From Cucumis sativus (Eukaryota > Streptophyta > Magnoliopsida > Cucurbitales > Cucurbitaceae): a stretch of DNA of 64,000 nt. The translations under genes and the position numbers were made by a program. The stretch lies in NCBI RefSeq assembly GCF_000004075.3, contig NC_026657.2, forward strand, positions 29,544,408 through 29,608,407. The letters run 5' to 3'. Positions 37,520-49,420 of this stretch are shown here, piece after piece. The notes under the pieces are model-generated. The model did not search any database. It was not told the origin of the DNA and saw nothing but the letters and a program-made list of their open reading frames with translations. Position 1 is the stretch's first letter, and the number at the start of each line of letters is the position of its first letter.

Positions 37520-38447
37520 ATTATGTAGCTTGATGTTGAAATAAGATATTAAAGCCTTTTAAAAAAAATTGCATGAGAAGAAAAAAAACCATTCCATGAT
37601 TAAGTGATGCATTTTTTAGGTAATAGGTAAGAAGAATGCAGTCAGAATCAAATTGCTATTTCTCATATAGCTGGACTACTTGGGCAAATTATTCAAAATT
37701 AACTTTCTAAGGTTGTTTCTTACTTTTTTAAAAGATAACAAGAGAATGAATCAACAAATCACGTCATTGTTAAGAGTAGAGGATACTCAAATTAGACCTT
37801 CTCCAACAAGCCTTGTAAGAATTGCTCAACCACATTCTTTGTTTAGAAAATGCTAATACAAAATGGTTCAATTATAAGTTTGTTGTACCGCTACTAAATT
37901 GTTTATTACTTATGGATCATGCAGTGGGGTGTTAGATGTAGTTTTGCTTAGTGTCTAGACAATTTTCCTTTTTAAATTACAGGAGCTAAATAATCTTATG
38001 TAATAAACTTACAATGTAATTTGGGTTTAATCATTTAGGCTGAAACTTTACTCTTACCAAGGTTTGAACAGCTTCCAAAAGCCACATTCTATGGAATATT
38101 TTTGGAGAAAGACAAACCTCATCGATAACAAAGGCTTTGGGAACAGAAAAGGCATGGTTGTTTTGTATTACAGCAAGACATTGTTATGGGGAATCCAATT
38201 CCCTTTCTTTTAAAAATAGGATATTGGTTCTCTTTCTCAATAGTTTTGCTAGAAAGATGCCACTCTTTTCCTTACTTAAAGCTTAAAACTTCAAAAGTAA
38301 CAAAGGAAAAGAGAATTAAAACTTGAAACTTCTCAACAGCATGCTCTACAATCCCAACTTTTTCCATCTATGAAAGCATCAGAGTCCAGTTTTAAACTAG
38401 ATGTACAGTAAACTCAAACTTCTTTTTTAATCATAAGATATGATTAA
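37520..38447. other. Convergent intergenic region
   Basis: This is the space between the stops of the DUF4378 gene (plus) and the NAKR gene (minus). It probably holds both 3' untranslated regions. No other feature is seen. Confidence 0.55.
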
Positions 38448-40040
38448 TCAAAGCTGTTTTTCTAGCATTTCTTCTGTCGTGGCTGATGTTGAAGCCACAG
38501 TCAACGAGGTGGATACCGGTGACTGGGGCGGCGGTGGAGTTGGTGGTTGAGAAGTCCAAAACTTTGCATGCTTTAGCTTTGATACACTTGCTAAAACTCC
38601 CACCGGTGTTACATCTCCTTCTATTGTCACTTTTTTTGCTGCATAGTCTATCTTGAAGGATGTAACTCCTGCTTCCAAAATTTAAAGTTAAATCTTTCTT
38701 ATGCTCAGTATTTTGATAGAACCCAAATTTATTGAAATATAACCAGTAGCCAACCTAACAAGATAAACAAGTTTTCGATGTACTTGGATCCTCCCAATCT
38801 TAGAATTACTCTCCAAGCCGAATTCACTCACTACAGTATTGTGTATCTTGTTCATTCTCTTCACTTTCTTCTTATAATCAACAAGTACGACAAACTTCCT
38901 AGCTAATTACTAACATAACCTTAACTTTCATATCACATTTTGGGTTAAGAACTCCTTTATCATAACATATATTTGTTGTAATAAACTTTTGAACCAATAC
39001 AATACTCATACTCAATCATGTCAAGGGATAATTTTGTTTTTCTTTAGGTAAAAGATCCAAATCCTTAGAAAGAAAAGAAAGATTAAGAATGGATGTCTAA
39101 GAACATGTCTGAAGAGGTAGCAGTTTTTACAAAGTGTTATCAAAAGGGCCAAAGAAAATGTCAAACACATTCTTTAAGGAGGCTACAACTTACCTTCCAT
39201 TTTTGAAAGATGTTTCCTAACTTTCCCTTCACAACCTTTACAGTGCAGTGACACCATCAACACCACAACCTACAAACAAAACCAAAACCAAACATTTCCA
39301 TTGAAAAAGACAGCCATTTACCTTATAGAATGTTAAAAGTAGTTGCATTGTTTTTTTTATCCTCCATAATCATGTTCTTTATCACTAAAAGGTCTAGCAA
39401 AGTGGCAAACCTGTTTGGTTGGAGTTGGTTTGGGCTCCTCAGACAATGTTGGTTGAGTTGTTGAAGAAGTAGACTCATCTTGATTTACCTCAGTTTTGAG
39501 TTCTTTGTTATCATCAACCGGGTTGATATCATAAACAGGGTCGATCTCCGGCAACTCGTCGAAAAATTGTGATTGTGTATCACTTTCAAGTAGGTACCTA
39601 GATGATCCAACCAAGGGCGGAGGAGGAGGAGGAGCGACCAAATCACTCAATTTAGCAAAGCTCCTTGTAACAATATCAGTGGGAATGAAGGAGCTCTTCT
39701 TCAAAAAATCAGTAGATGGAAGACTGTCAGAACTTTCCTTCTCTTCATCTTCATGTTTCACAAATGGGATTTTGTTCTTGGTTTTTCTATTGGCTTTTGA
39801 AGAGGTTTTCTTGCTCTTTGTGAGTTGATGATGGTGAGGTTGGGGACTAAAAGGTGGTCGAGAAAATTCTCGTGGAGGTGTTAATAGAGTATTTGGGGCA
39901 GTAATGTTTCTTCTTCCATCACAGATGATGGGATTGTGACGATCGAGAGCACGTCCACCGAGCTGAATAACGGGCGAGGAAGGGTAGGAAGAGGACGATG
40001 AAGATGAAGAGGCTTGCTCAATTTCCATGCTTGAGTTCAT
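38448..40040 (-). CDS. NAKR: NAKR-type heavy-metal-associated domain protein, 3 exons, 308 aa
   Basis: Similar to SODIUM POTASSIUM ROOT DEFECTIVE (NaKR) proteins, phloem-linked metal-binding proteins affecting long-distance Na/K transport and flowering. Exons (minus): 40040-39411, 39269-39194, 38668-38448, with GT-AG introns and matching phases, giving 308 aa. The N-terminal part has SPVIQLGGRALDRHNPII, followed by basic and Pro-rich linkers and GSSRYLLES. The C-terminal HMA domain starts VVVLMVSLHCKGCEGKVR with the metal cysteines C220 and C223, then GVTSFKIDYAAKKVTIEGDV and VSKLKHAKFW. No CaaX box is seen. A conserved-looking N-terminal peptide (MDGIDIFYVYQASIAI) lies just upstream in another frame, at 40074 downward, and ends at a TGA. 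It appears to be cut off by one missing base, so translation probably begins at the internal ATG used here. Confidence 0.88.
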
Positions 40041-42689
40041 ATGGCTATCGAGGCTTGGTATACATAGAATATATCTATGCCATCCATCTTTTGGCAATGA
40101 TTTATGAGAGAAAAAAAGAGAGAAATGGTATGGCTGGGAGAATCTGAACCTATGGGAAGAGAGAGAAATGAAAGCTTTTACAGATAGGCCATTGTTCTTT
40201 TCTAGTTTTAAGCTCAGAGAGAGAGAAGCGAGAGAGAGAGAGAGAGAGAGAGTTTGATTCTTCTTATTACATTTTGAAAAATATTGAGACCACTTTTATT
40301 GGCTAAGATTCATAAATAACGCAGTCAGAGCCCTCCAACTGAAAAGAAAAACATGTAAAATTGTAACAGGGAACTACAATCTTTTCTATCAGCCAGAGCC
40401 TTCAGAATTTATTTGATATGTCCAACAAATTCATGTCTTTATTCAATGAAAACTTTTCTGATGAAATTTACAGAAAAATTCAATTCCCATGTTTAATGCT
40501 CTACCACAGCAGTCTGTAAATTCATCTTCTTTCAACATCATACATTCAGTAAAAAAAACTCATATAGATTTTCTCTAGATATGTTTTTCGACATGTTGAT
40601 CGACGTTTTAATGAATCCGTTATCAGGCATTAGTTTCCTCTGAATAATCAGAAGATTCAATCAAACTCAGAGCAACATAAAACTTAGTTCTTTCCCATCA
40701 GAAAAGAAAATGAAGGTCAAATCTCATAAATGGGGATTGTAATACAAAAGAGAGGGGATAATCACTTAAAAGAATAAGAATTACAAGGATTTTAGAAGTT
40801 GTACCAATTTGTTAGTAAATCCTTTTTCTTTTTGGATGTTGAAAAGTATTAATCTCAAAGCTACTTTTGTTCTTCTTTGTTTTTCTAATATGAAGCCAAA
40901 GCCATGGAATTTCCTTTCAGTAGCTAATTATGGGAATCAGATGCTGATAGAATTGGTTTGTTTCTTTCTTTTTGCCTATTTTCTTTACATTTAGGCCAAC
41001 CCATTTTTACCAATAGTTAAAGCCTCTAATCAAATCAAGTCCTTATGTTCTTTCTCTCTTACATTTCATTCAATGCGAACCTACACTTTGGTCCACTTTA
41101 TTCTTTTACCATTTCTTGTTTTTTTCCTCCGAAATCATGGTCAGAATGAACTTAGTTCAACTAATATAGTTCAATTTTTCAATTCACATATCGTGAAGAC
41201 AAAAAAAAAAATATTGACAGTTATTTTAGCCTAAATTTATTTTTGGAAGAGGTAACATGCAAATTATACTAATAAATAAAGGTGTGTAATCTGATAATAA
41301 TCGAAGTCGTTTATGCAAAATCTCGCTTATTAACACATTTCATCATTTTGAGTTGTAATTATAAGAAATATCAAATCAATAATTTTAGGCAGCTGGTGGA
41401 CATGTAGTTACATTTTTTTTAGGAAGAACACTTCTGCTTTGACTTTGTATATAGCATAATGCAGAAAAAGTCAAATGTACAAATTATACAAAGATGGATG
41501 GTCTACATAGAATGTAGAATGGTGTTGTTTCAAAAACTTAAACCCTTTCTAAAATTTGTTCCATTTTCTGTACCTTTTTCTGTGGGGGAGGGGATTGGAA
41601 TCTGTTCTTTCTTTTGGATAGAATTGGATTCTTGTACATGAAACAAAGGGATCTCTAGAATGCTTTGGAATCAGATCCCGAAGTGTCCAATCATCTAAAG
41701 TCGTTTTTTTTTTTCCATTTATCCAAGAACAGTAAATTGTCAAGAAAAGAGATATGTATCATGGCATGGCAAGTATAACTTCTCTTTGAACTCACACTCA
41801 ATTCGGTAAGAGTTGTAGAAACATAGTGAAATAATCACTTTCTTGAAAACAATTGCGACATGACTTCATGTTAATTGCTCCCTAGTCCTCAGGACAGGTT
41901 ATAGCTGGATTTTTTTAAAAACTTTAAGTAAGAGAAAATAAAATTAAAGATCTTATTCAAACCAAAATTTTAATTTCTATATAAAAGTTAGCTTCCAAAC
42001 TGGAAGAACCAAAGCATATGCTGCAGCCAGGCTTAGTAAATAAGTTAATAACTTGTGGTTGTTTCACTTATTCAACAGGGTTCTATAGTCGATATGTATG
42101 ATGATTTTGAAACAATATATCATTCATCATTATGGGAAGTTTAAAACAAAAGCTCTATAAGAATTCGCTATCTTTTCATTGAAGAAATTCAACTACTTAC
42201 CTACTAGCACCAACCACAGCAGCAGTTTAAGGAAACAGTTCCACACCATCATATGATTCATATCGACAAATACAATATATGTATGTGATGTTTATTTGGA
42301 TGGATACATATATGTAGTGTAATGGGGCAAGTAAAAATGACAAGCCCAGAGATAAAGAGGACACTGAAAGCCCATACAAACAGATTGGGCTGTTTCTAAC
42401 AACCAAACTTCAGGTAGCCTAATCATATGCTGGGTCAAGGAAACAAAAAATGTGGCCTAAAGGACCTTTTCACCAGCAGCACAATCTAATGGATAAAACG
42501 CATTGAAAAGAACAGAAATAAATAGGGATGTGGCACTCACGCTTTGTGATCAAGAGCAAAAATCTTTATATGTTCCTATAGTGGGATGAAGATGAACTTA
42601 GAGGATATTTGGACAATGAATGAATGAATCAACTAGATTCAGTTGCTTCTCACTATACATACTTGTTTCATTCCTTGTAATTTTCGTCA
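40041..42689. other. NAKR promoter/leader and spacer to the UXS 3' end
   Basis: On the minus strand, the CT-rich leader of the NAKR gene lies at about 40041-40260, including a (GA/CT)n run. The rest is AT-rich spacer up to the 3' end of the UXS gene; no gene is supported. Open frames at 40809-40994 and 41459-41743 have no motif. Confidence 0.5.
40216..40252 (-). repeat. (GA)n/(CT)n microsatellite in the NAKR leader or promoter
   Basis: GA alternation with one interruption (AAGC at about 40226-40229). On the gene's strand it reads as a CT run about 180 bases above the start codon, a common place for CT-rich elements in plant promoters. Confidence 0.85.
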
Positions 42690-45195
42690 TTAGTAACCTT
42701 TACCTTCGTCTTCATTCAAAATGCGCTTCTGGAAGTCACTCACCATGAGAGGCAGTCCTTCTCTTAGTGAGATTTTGGGTTCCCAGTTGAGTAATGACTT
42801 TGCTTTGCTAATATCAGGTTTTCTCTTGTGAGGATCATCGGCAGTATTTGGTCTAAACTCTATTGTTGCACTTGGATCTATAGTTTCTTTGACAACCTAT
42901 ACAAACAGGAAAAGAAAATTTTGAAATTGTTGCAACTCTGTTTCTCATCCTCTCTCTCTCAGTGAGGAGTGGGCATGAAATACTCGGGCAGAGCTTGACT
43001 TGCAACAAAGAACATATTACTCAAAGCCCCTATTTATGGATCATGAAATGACCTGAAAATTTGTTGTTATTTATATCAATGAGTCAATTAGAAAGACAAA
43101 CCTGGGCCAGCTCCATCATGGTAAACTCTCCTGGATTACCCAAGTTGAAAGGTCCTACATGTTCACCTTCCATGAGTGCCACCAGTCCATTAACCTATCA
43201 TTGGAGATTATTATCAAGACCTTCAGTTTGGATTCGTTAAATCATGATACAATGCTTTATTTTAGAAGTTGAGCTGCCTCTTTCAATTGATGCCCTTACA
43301 TACATATATAGTATGTAGTAACCACAGAAATAACAAATCAAATGAATAATTACAAGCATCAATCTTCACAAATTTACATCCAAAGAATAAAACAAGATGT
43401 AACTGGTCGTAAATTACAGACTAATTTTTCAGAGCTGTCTTAAATCTTCCTGTTTGTGCGTTCACATTTCCACTTGAAATATGAAATCAACGTAATTGGC
43501 TGAAGAATGCTAATGCGTTCAATGAAATGCAGAAGATCTTAAAGCATATTAACTAGAATGACAATATATAGTCATCCAACAAGGGTAAGGCAATCCAGAG
43601 TTTTTGACTCACATGAAGTCGGAAGAATGCAAAAGCATCAATAATATCTTTTAGTGTTACCACTGCCAGTCAGACAAAGATTCAGTAGAGAAATTACAAA
43701 AATCAATATGACATACCAAGTCAGAGACATATTGAAAGCTCCGTGTTTGTTTTCCATCACCGTAAACAGTCAATGGTTGTTTCCGAATAGCCTGAAAATT
43801 TACTAAGAGAATTAGAAAATATATTTTAAGCATTGATCACAATAAATTCCCAAATGAAAATCTTAAATAGGGGAAGGGGAAAAATCAAATCAGATGTTAA
43901 CCTGTGCAACAAAATTGCTGACAACACGCCCATCATCTAAACACATACGGGGTCCATATGTGTTAAAAATGCGAGCAATTCGAACCTGCAAAAAGAAAAT
44001 CTCGCCAATTGTCAAATGAATCAGAAAGCTACAAGAGATTGATCCTTATAAAGAATACAGCAATCCCTTTTCTTCAGAAACTAATGGAATAAAACTAAAA
44101 GTCAGTGATTACCTCGACTTCAGCACCTCTATGATAATCCATGGTTAAGGTTTCAGCTGTTCTCTTTCCTTCATCATAGCAGCTTCTTTCCCCTAAGAAT
44201 TACAAAAAAATTTCTTAAAATTGGGTTGTTGAATATCTTAAACCTATATTGTATAAAATGCTTGTGGTATTTATCAAAACTACACTTTACCTATAGGGTT
44301 TACATTTCCCCAGTATGTTTCCTTCTGAGGATGCTCAAGTGGATCACCGTAAACTTCACTAGTACTGGTGAGTAGAAATCTAGCCCCAATTCTCTTTGCC
44401 AGGCCAAGCATATTCAAGGTACCCATTACATTTGTCTTGTGATAATTGGTTAAGGATATCCAGGCAAAAACACAATAATTCTAACAGCAAAATTTCTTCC
44501 TAAATTCAATGAAAGCTAACACAAGAAGCAAGAATCTGAAAATGGAACTACTGGAAAAAGGATATGATAGTCTTGACAGGATTGTACTTGTAATGAACAG
44601 GAGATGCTGGACATGCCAAGTGGTAGATTTGATCCACCTCTAAAAGAATTGGCTCAACCACATCATGTCGAATCAGCTCGAATCGAGGATTTCCCAGATG
44701 ATGCACCAAATTATCCTTTCTACCAGTGAAGAAGTTATCAATAACAATCACATCATCCCCTCTTTCAATTAACTTATCCACAAGATGACTTCCCACAAAT
44801 CCAGCTCCACCAGTGACAACAATCCTCAACCTTCGCCGCCCAATACCGACGGGAACTCTGCCCCCCGTTTTCCCAAATCCATATATCCCCGACCCTGAAA
44901 CCTGGTCCCTGCTCGTCAAACCTGTTGCAAACGATCTGCGAATTGCAGACCCAGCTTCAGAAGGGCCAATACGGGACAAGGAGGGCTGAAGGATGAAGAA
45001 GGTAGAGCCAATCAAAATGCCGACAAAAACAAAGAGAAGTCTCTGCTCTCTGAAAAGATAGTTGATGGATCTGGGGAGAGATCTGGGGTGTTTGAGAGCT
45101 TTTGGGGAATACGGCGATGTCGGAACTGGCGGAACCTCTTCATCCCGCCGGTGATTAATGCTGGATTGCTTATGGAGCTGTTTGATGCTCTGCAT
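42690..45195 (-). CDS. UXS: UDP-glucuronate decarboxylase (UDP-xylose synthase), membrane-anchored, 438 aa
   Basis: The enzyme converts UDP-glucuronate to UDP-xylose in the Golgi for xylan and xyloglucan synthesis. Exons (minus): 45195-44566, 44438-44291, 44192-44113, 43985-43902, 43791-43717, 43194-43102, 42896-42690; phases agree and give 438 aa. A short cytosolic tail is followed by one membrane anchor ([17 protein letters not shown], about 53-69), placing it with the type II membrane forms (UXS2/UXS4-like). NAD-binding GGAGFVG is at 129-135, the TSTSEVYG active serine region at 234-241, and the Y265-x3-K269 pair in [19 protein letters not shown] and [15 protein letters not shown] follow. 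Intron 1 (44565-44439) starts ATATCCTTT and ends in AC, with a CCTTAAC branch-like string: an apparent U12 AT-AC intron. The others are GT-AG. Confidence 0.95.
44439..44565 (-). other. Apparent U12-type AT-AC intron in UXS, 127 bases
   Basis: The 5' end reads ATATCCTTTTTC, matching the U12 donor consensus ATATCCTT. The 3' end reads ATCCTTAACCAATTATCAC, with a U12-type branch string and a terminal AC about 11 bases after the branch A. Joining ...ACT ATC to AAG ACA AAT restores the conserved NPVKTIKTNVMG exactly, while no strong GT-AG pair does so. Confidence 0.85.
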
Positions 45196-47599
45196 TGCTG
45201 TGTGATGGGTGGTTTCACCGCAATTTCTGTATGATATCAGAGATCAAGAAGTAAACGAGTGGAATTTGGATTTTGGTAGTGAGAATTCGGATGAAAAGTT
45301 GAAATTTTGTGAAAATTAAGATGGAATTTGAACCATTAGAGACCTGAGAGATCGCCAGAATTTCCCAACCGAAACGGATTAAAGGATCTGCGAATTGTAA
45401 ATTTTTGTTCAATACCCTAAAATCCACGTTTGGACCGAATTACCCCTCCCTTACAAAACTTTCCAACTCCTTTTTAGGCCAATTTTTCCTTCTATTTTTT
45501 ACCACTTTTTCTCAAAACATTTATGAAGAAATTTTATAAATTAAAAACTTGAAAATATTTACAAATTTTACCTAAATTAAAAAAATCAATTCATGTTTAT
45601 AAATTCATTTTCAATCATTTTAAAAATAAATTAACTATTACACATCCTAATTATTTAAAATTAATTCATGTCAAATTCCAAAATGAGCATTAATAAAAGT
45701 TCAAGGGTAAATAAGTAAACTATTAATACTTAGGAACCAAATGAATATTATAAAGATGGCACATCCAAACGATGGGACATATTTTCTTGATGAAATTTGC
45801 CGATACCAATTAGCTTTGTCAAATATTGAATCCAAAGCTCAAAGTCTAAATTAGTCTAAATTTATACAAATAATTTGGGCTTGCTAGAGTCAAGAAAACA
45901 TACTCCATGGCTCGAGGCCTAAATTAGCTTAATTACATCAATGTTTAATAAATAAATTGGGCTTGAATTCCAGATTAGGCCCAAACAAGCCCATGCCCCA
46001 AAGGTTTGTCCCAACTACAACCAAGCCCAATCCTATCACAAGTTAATATCATCTCAGGAAAGGAAATCAATTGTGACATTAAATCACTTGCATTGTATTC
46101 ATTTCAATTTAAACTTTCAATTGAAACCCTTAATTTGAATTTAATTAAAACATGCGTAAACATCCTAATCAATTCATTCACTTCATTCATTCGAACATAA
46201 ATAAGTTTGACCAATACACTAATTAATAGCTAAATAATTTTTTCTCAAAATTTTAAATTTCTACTCAAAAGTATATAGTAACGTTGTTTTTCTTTAGAAT
46301 TTTATTAATTTCATATTCTAATCATCTCTTGCAATTTTTTGATGACATAAGAGTCTTTTAACCATACTTGAGGAGAAAGTTTATAAGATGGTTGAAATCT
46401 AATCACCTTTAAGATTCATTTCCGAACATTTATGTAATTTTTTCTTCAATTTGATGAGATTAAAGATTTAAAGTTAAAATTGATTCAATTTAAAAATTGG
46501 TTTCGTATGATGTGTTTGATATTGTAATTTCAAAGTTCAAAATTTAATTACATAGTTGAAACTTTTAAAAAATGGGGGAAAAAAGAAGAAGAAAAGAAAC
46601 AAAACTATATTTAAATAATTAACTTTGAAAATAAATAGAATCGAGGGCAGTATTGAAAATGTCATAAAATTGAAGGGTTAAATTTCAAAAATATCAAATC
46701 ATTTGTGTTTTTCGCTCTCCCACGTGTTATTTTGACTTTTATGCCCTCTAGTTTGACAATACAAACGTGGGCTATGCGCACCAACTGAGGGATATAGTTG
46801 TAATTTCAGTGTAATATGGTAACAAAAATGAAAATTTAATTCCAAAGAAACAAACGGGGGATAGGGAAGGCTTTCCCGTCTCCTTCCCCAATCTCAATCT
46901 CCATAGGAAAAAATTTTCGTTTTATTTATTTGTGTGATTTTAGCAATTTTTTCCTTTTATTTTGAACTATATAAAATTTAAAATTCTTTAAATGGAGCAT
47001 TTCCAATTCAATTCTGAAATAAATAAAAAAAATTAAAACTATAAAATCCACGTAATTTCTAAAAATCGAAATTTAAGTATTATAACATTTAAGGTATTGT
47101 TTTGAATATGCTTAAGAATCTAATTTATTTTTAGTTGATTCAATGTTTCCATTGTGAGTATTGTTATTGTTATGTTCCATAGAAAATGTTGACTAAAATA
47201 GATCAATAAATTAGAAATATATTATAAGACCACAATCATATTTTGACAACGACTAAAAAGGAAAAAATGAAAATGAAAGAAAACGATAGGGGAAATAGCT
47301 GAGAAATTTCTCCTAAATTTTAGATACATAAATGATTACTTATTTGTTTTTTGTTTTTTTTTTTTATGTTTTTTAAAATCTGTTTTTGAAATTTTGGTTA
47401 TTAGAAACAAAAACCTTCCATAACTTATTTTGTTTTAAGTTTCTTAAAAACAAAATATATCTTTTTTAACTTTTTTTTTTTCATTTTCAATTTTCTCCCT
47501 AATCTTAGGGGCAAGATTAACTTTCGAAAACGAAAAACAAATGGATTACGAAACATGTTAGTAATCAATAGCATCAAATAGTTGTAATTAATAGAAAAA
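45196..47599. other. UXS upstream region and gene-free DNA
   Basis: The first 230 or so bases are the likely UXS leader and promoter. At 45870-46035 there are several GCCCA/TGGGC motifs. A less AT-rich island at 46700-46900 carries CACGTG and a pyrimidine-rich run, but no gene follows. Confidence 0.45.
46700..46900. promoter_or_regulatory. Isolated promoter-like island
   Basis: CCCACGTGTTAT (G-box core) lies near 46720, AACGTGGGC near 46765 and a pyrimidine-rich stretch (CTCCTTCCCCAATCTCAATC) near 46880, within AT-rich DNA. This looks like a plant promoter plus leader, but no open frame of any length follows on either strand. Confidence 0.28.
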
Positions 47600-47750
47600 T
47601 TGTTGGAAATATTTGCAAAATATATCAAAATTTCAAATTCTATCGACGACAGTGAGATATCTTCTATCTATGTACTAATACACACGACAAAATCTTTTAT
47701 ATGTATTAATTAATAGACACGACTATATTTTGTAAATATTTTTAGGAGTT
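47600..47750. repeat. Second degenerate copy of the TATCA-type repeat, opposite orientation
   Basis: It begins ATTTGCAAAATATATCAAAA followed by TTTCAAATTCTATCGA. It then has TTCTATCTATG and AATAGACACGA, and ends TATTTTGTAAATATTTTTAG. The end strings match the repeat at 15.06 kb read from both ends, suggesting a shared element heavily mutated in the middle. Confidence 0.35.
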
Positions 47751-48627
47751 ATTTCATTTACAATAATTTTTCAACATTATTATTTTTTTAAAAAAAACAG
47801 TCTAGTTGACATAAAAATTATACTATTAGCTTGAAAGTTAATGCTTTGATTATTTTGCTCTATATATCGAAAAAAAATACATGTTTCTACCAAGTTGGAC
47901 ATAACTCAATTAACCTATATTATATTTTAGTGAAAAAAAAAATCTATGGTATGATTTTCATGGTTGTGTGTGAAAATTAATATGAATCATAATATATATA
48001 ATAATTGATTTTCTTAATGGAAAATTACCTTTTATATTTTTTTTCCTGGTCAGGGACTTATTATAAATGAATGGTTTAAAGTTTTGAAGAAATGTCACGT
48101 TTGAAATTAAAGAATTTAATGATAATTACACAAAGAAATAACCGTTTGAATTAAGAACTCATTTAGGTTTAAAACTATATTAAAAAAAATATTGATTACA
48201 AAACAATATAATAATTAATGGTTAAGGACATGCCATGATGAAATGTGTATAATATAATTATATATTCATTAGCTTTTGATCACAAAAAACTTACGTAATT
48301 GCATGTTATGTGTGGTAGGGGTTTCAAGATATTTTCAACCACCTAATTGGACGATTGGACACATGCATTGGAAAAAATTTTCAAAAGGTTTGAAATATAT
48401 TTTCTCAATTTGAACATAATTACGTGCACGCGGACTCCAAATCGAAGGAGGAACGAGAGAGAGATCGAGAGGACTCGATCTAGTTAGCCGAGATTTTTTT
48501 TTTAATTTCTTGTGGAGTGAGAGCGAAAGAAAGAGATTTGGGCAAGGGGACCCTTACACGGACCAATCCAATAAAGATATTTATTATAAGAAAAAAATTG
48601 TTATCACATTATAAAACTAAAGCGGAA

Positions 48628-49420
48628 AAACTCAAAACTCAAAGAATAAATTACCACGGGTTTGAAAATTTTCATTTTGTGCGAAAAATCATTACAATCA
48701 CGTAGAATTAACTCCCGACTCCAATTACAATAGAAGCAGTATTCCTCAAGGTATTTCTACCACGTGTACCCTTTCTCTTACTCTTAACTAAATTTTTTTA
48801 AAAAAAAAAAACTAAAATTAGTATGATGGTCGAGCTTGAAAGTGTTTTTGGACAATTTGAAACTAAAGACATAAACTTCTTTTTTATGAAGAACAACTGT
48901 ATTTCTAATATTTTGCCCAAACGTAATAGGTTGAATGTATACGATAGAGAATGAAAAAGTACTTTGAATATGTATTCAGTAGTTATATCAAGAGTCATGC
49001 AAAATTTCAAACTCAAAACTCAAAGAATAAATTACCACGAGTTTGAAAATTTTCATTTTGTGCGAAAATCATTACAATCACGTAGAAATAACTCCCGACC
49101 CCAATTACAACAAAAGCAGTACTCCTCAAAGTATTTGTACCACACGTGTCCTTTCTCTCACTTTCAAACTAAATACACAAAAAAAAAAAAAAAAAAAAAA
49201 AACCTAAAGTTAGCATACTAGTCCGACTTGAAAGTGTTTTGGACAATTTGAAACTAAATATATAAACTTCTTTTTTAGGAGCTCGTCTAACGTGGAATAA
49301 CTGCACTTCTAATATTTTGTCAAAACATAATAGGTTGAATAATGTATACGATAGAGAATGAAAAAGTACTTTGAATATGTATTCAGTATTTATATTAGAG
49401 TCGTGCAAAATTTCAAACTC
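48628..49420. repeat. Direct tandem duplication, unit about 381 bp, two copies
   Basis: Copy 1 (48628-49008) and copy 2 (49009-49420) share CTCAAAACTCAAAGAATAAA, TTTGAAAATTTTCATTTTGT, CATTACAATCACGTAGAA and CTCCCGA-CCAATTACAA. Next come GTGTTTTTGGACAATTTGAA (one base shorter in copy 2) and TAATAGGTTGAAT, then ACGATAGAGAATGAAAAAGT and ACTTTGAATATGTATTCAGT. Differences are scattered point changes, short insertions and an A-tract expanded in copy 2 (about 49180-49202). No coding frame is conserved. It may derive from an LTR or other element duplicated in place; the class is unknown. Confidence 0.85.

Noticed and set aside
44539-44640. GT-AG reading of UXS intron 1
   Set aside because: Using the weak donor CCT|GTCAAG would remove the conserved VKTIK, whereas the AT-AC junction keeps it and matches the U12 consensus at both ends.
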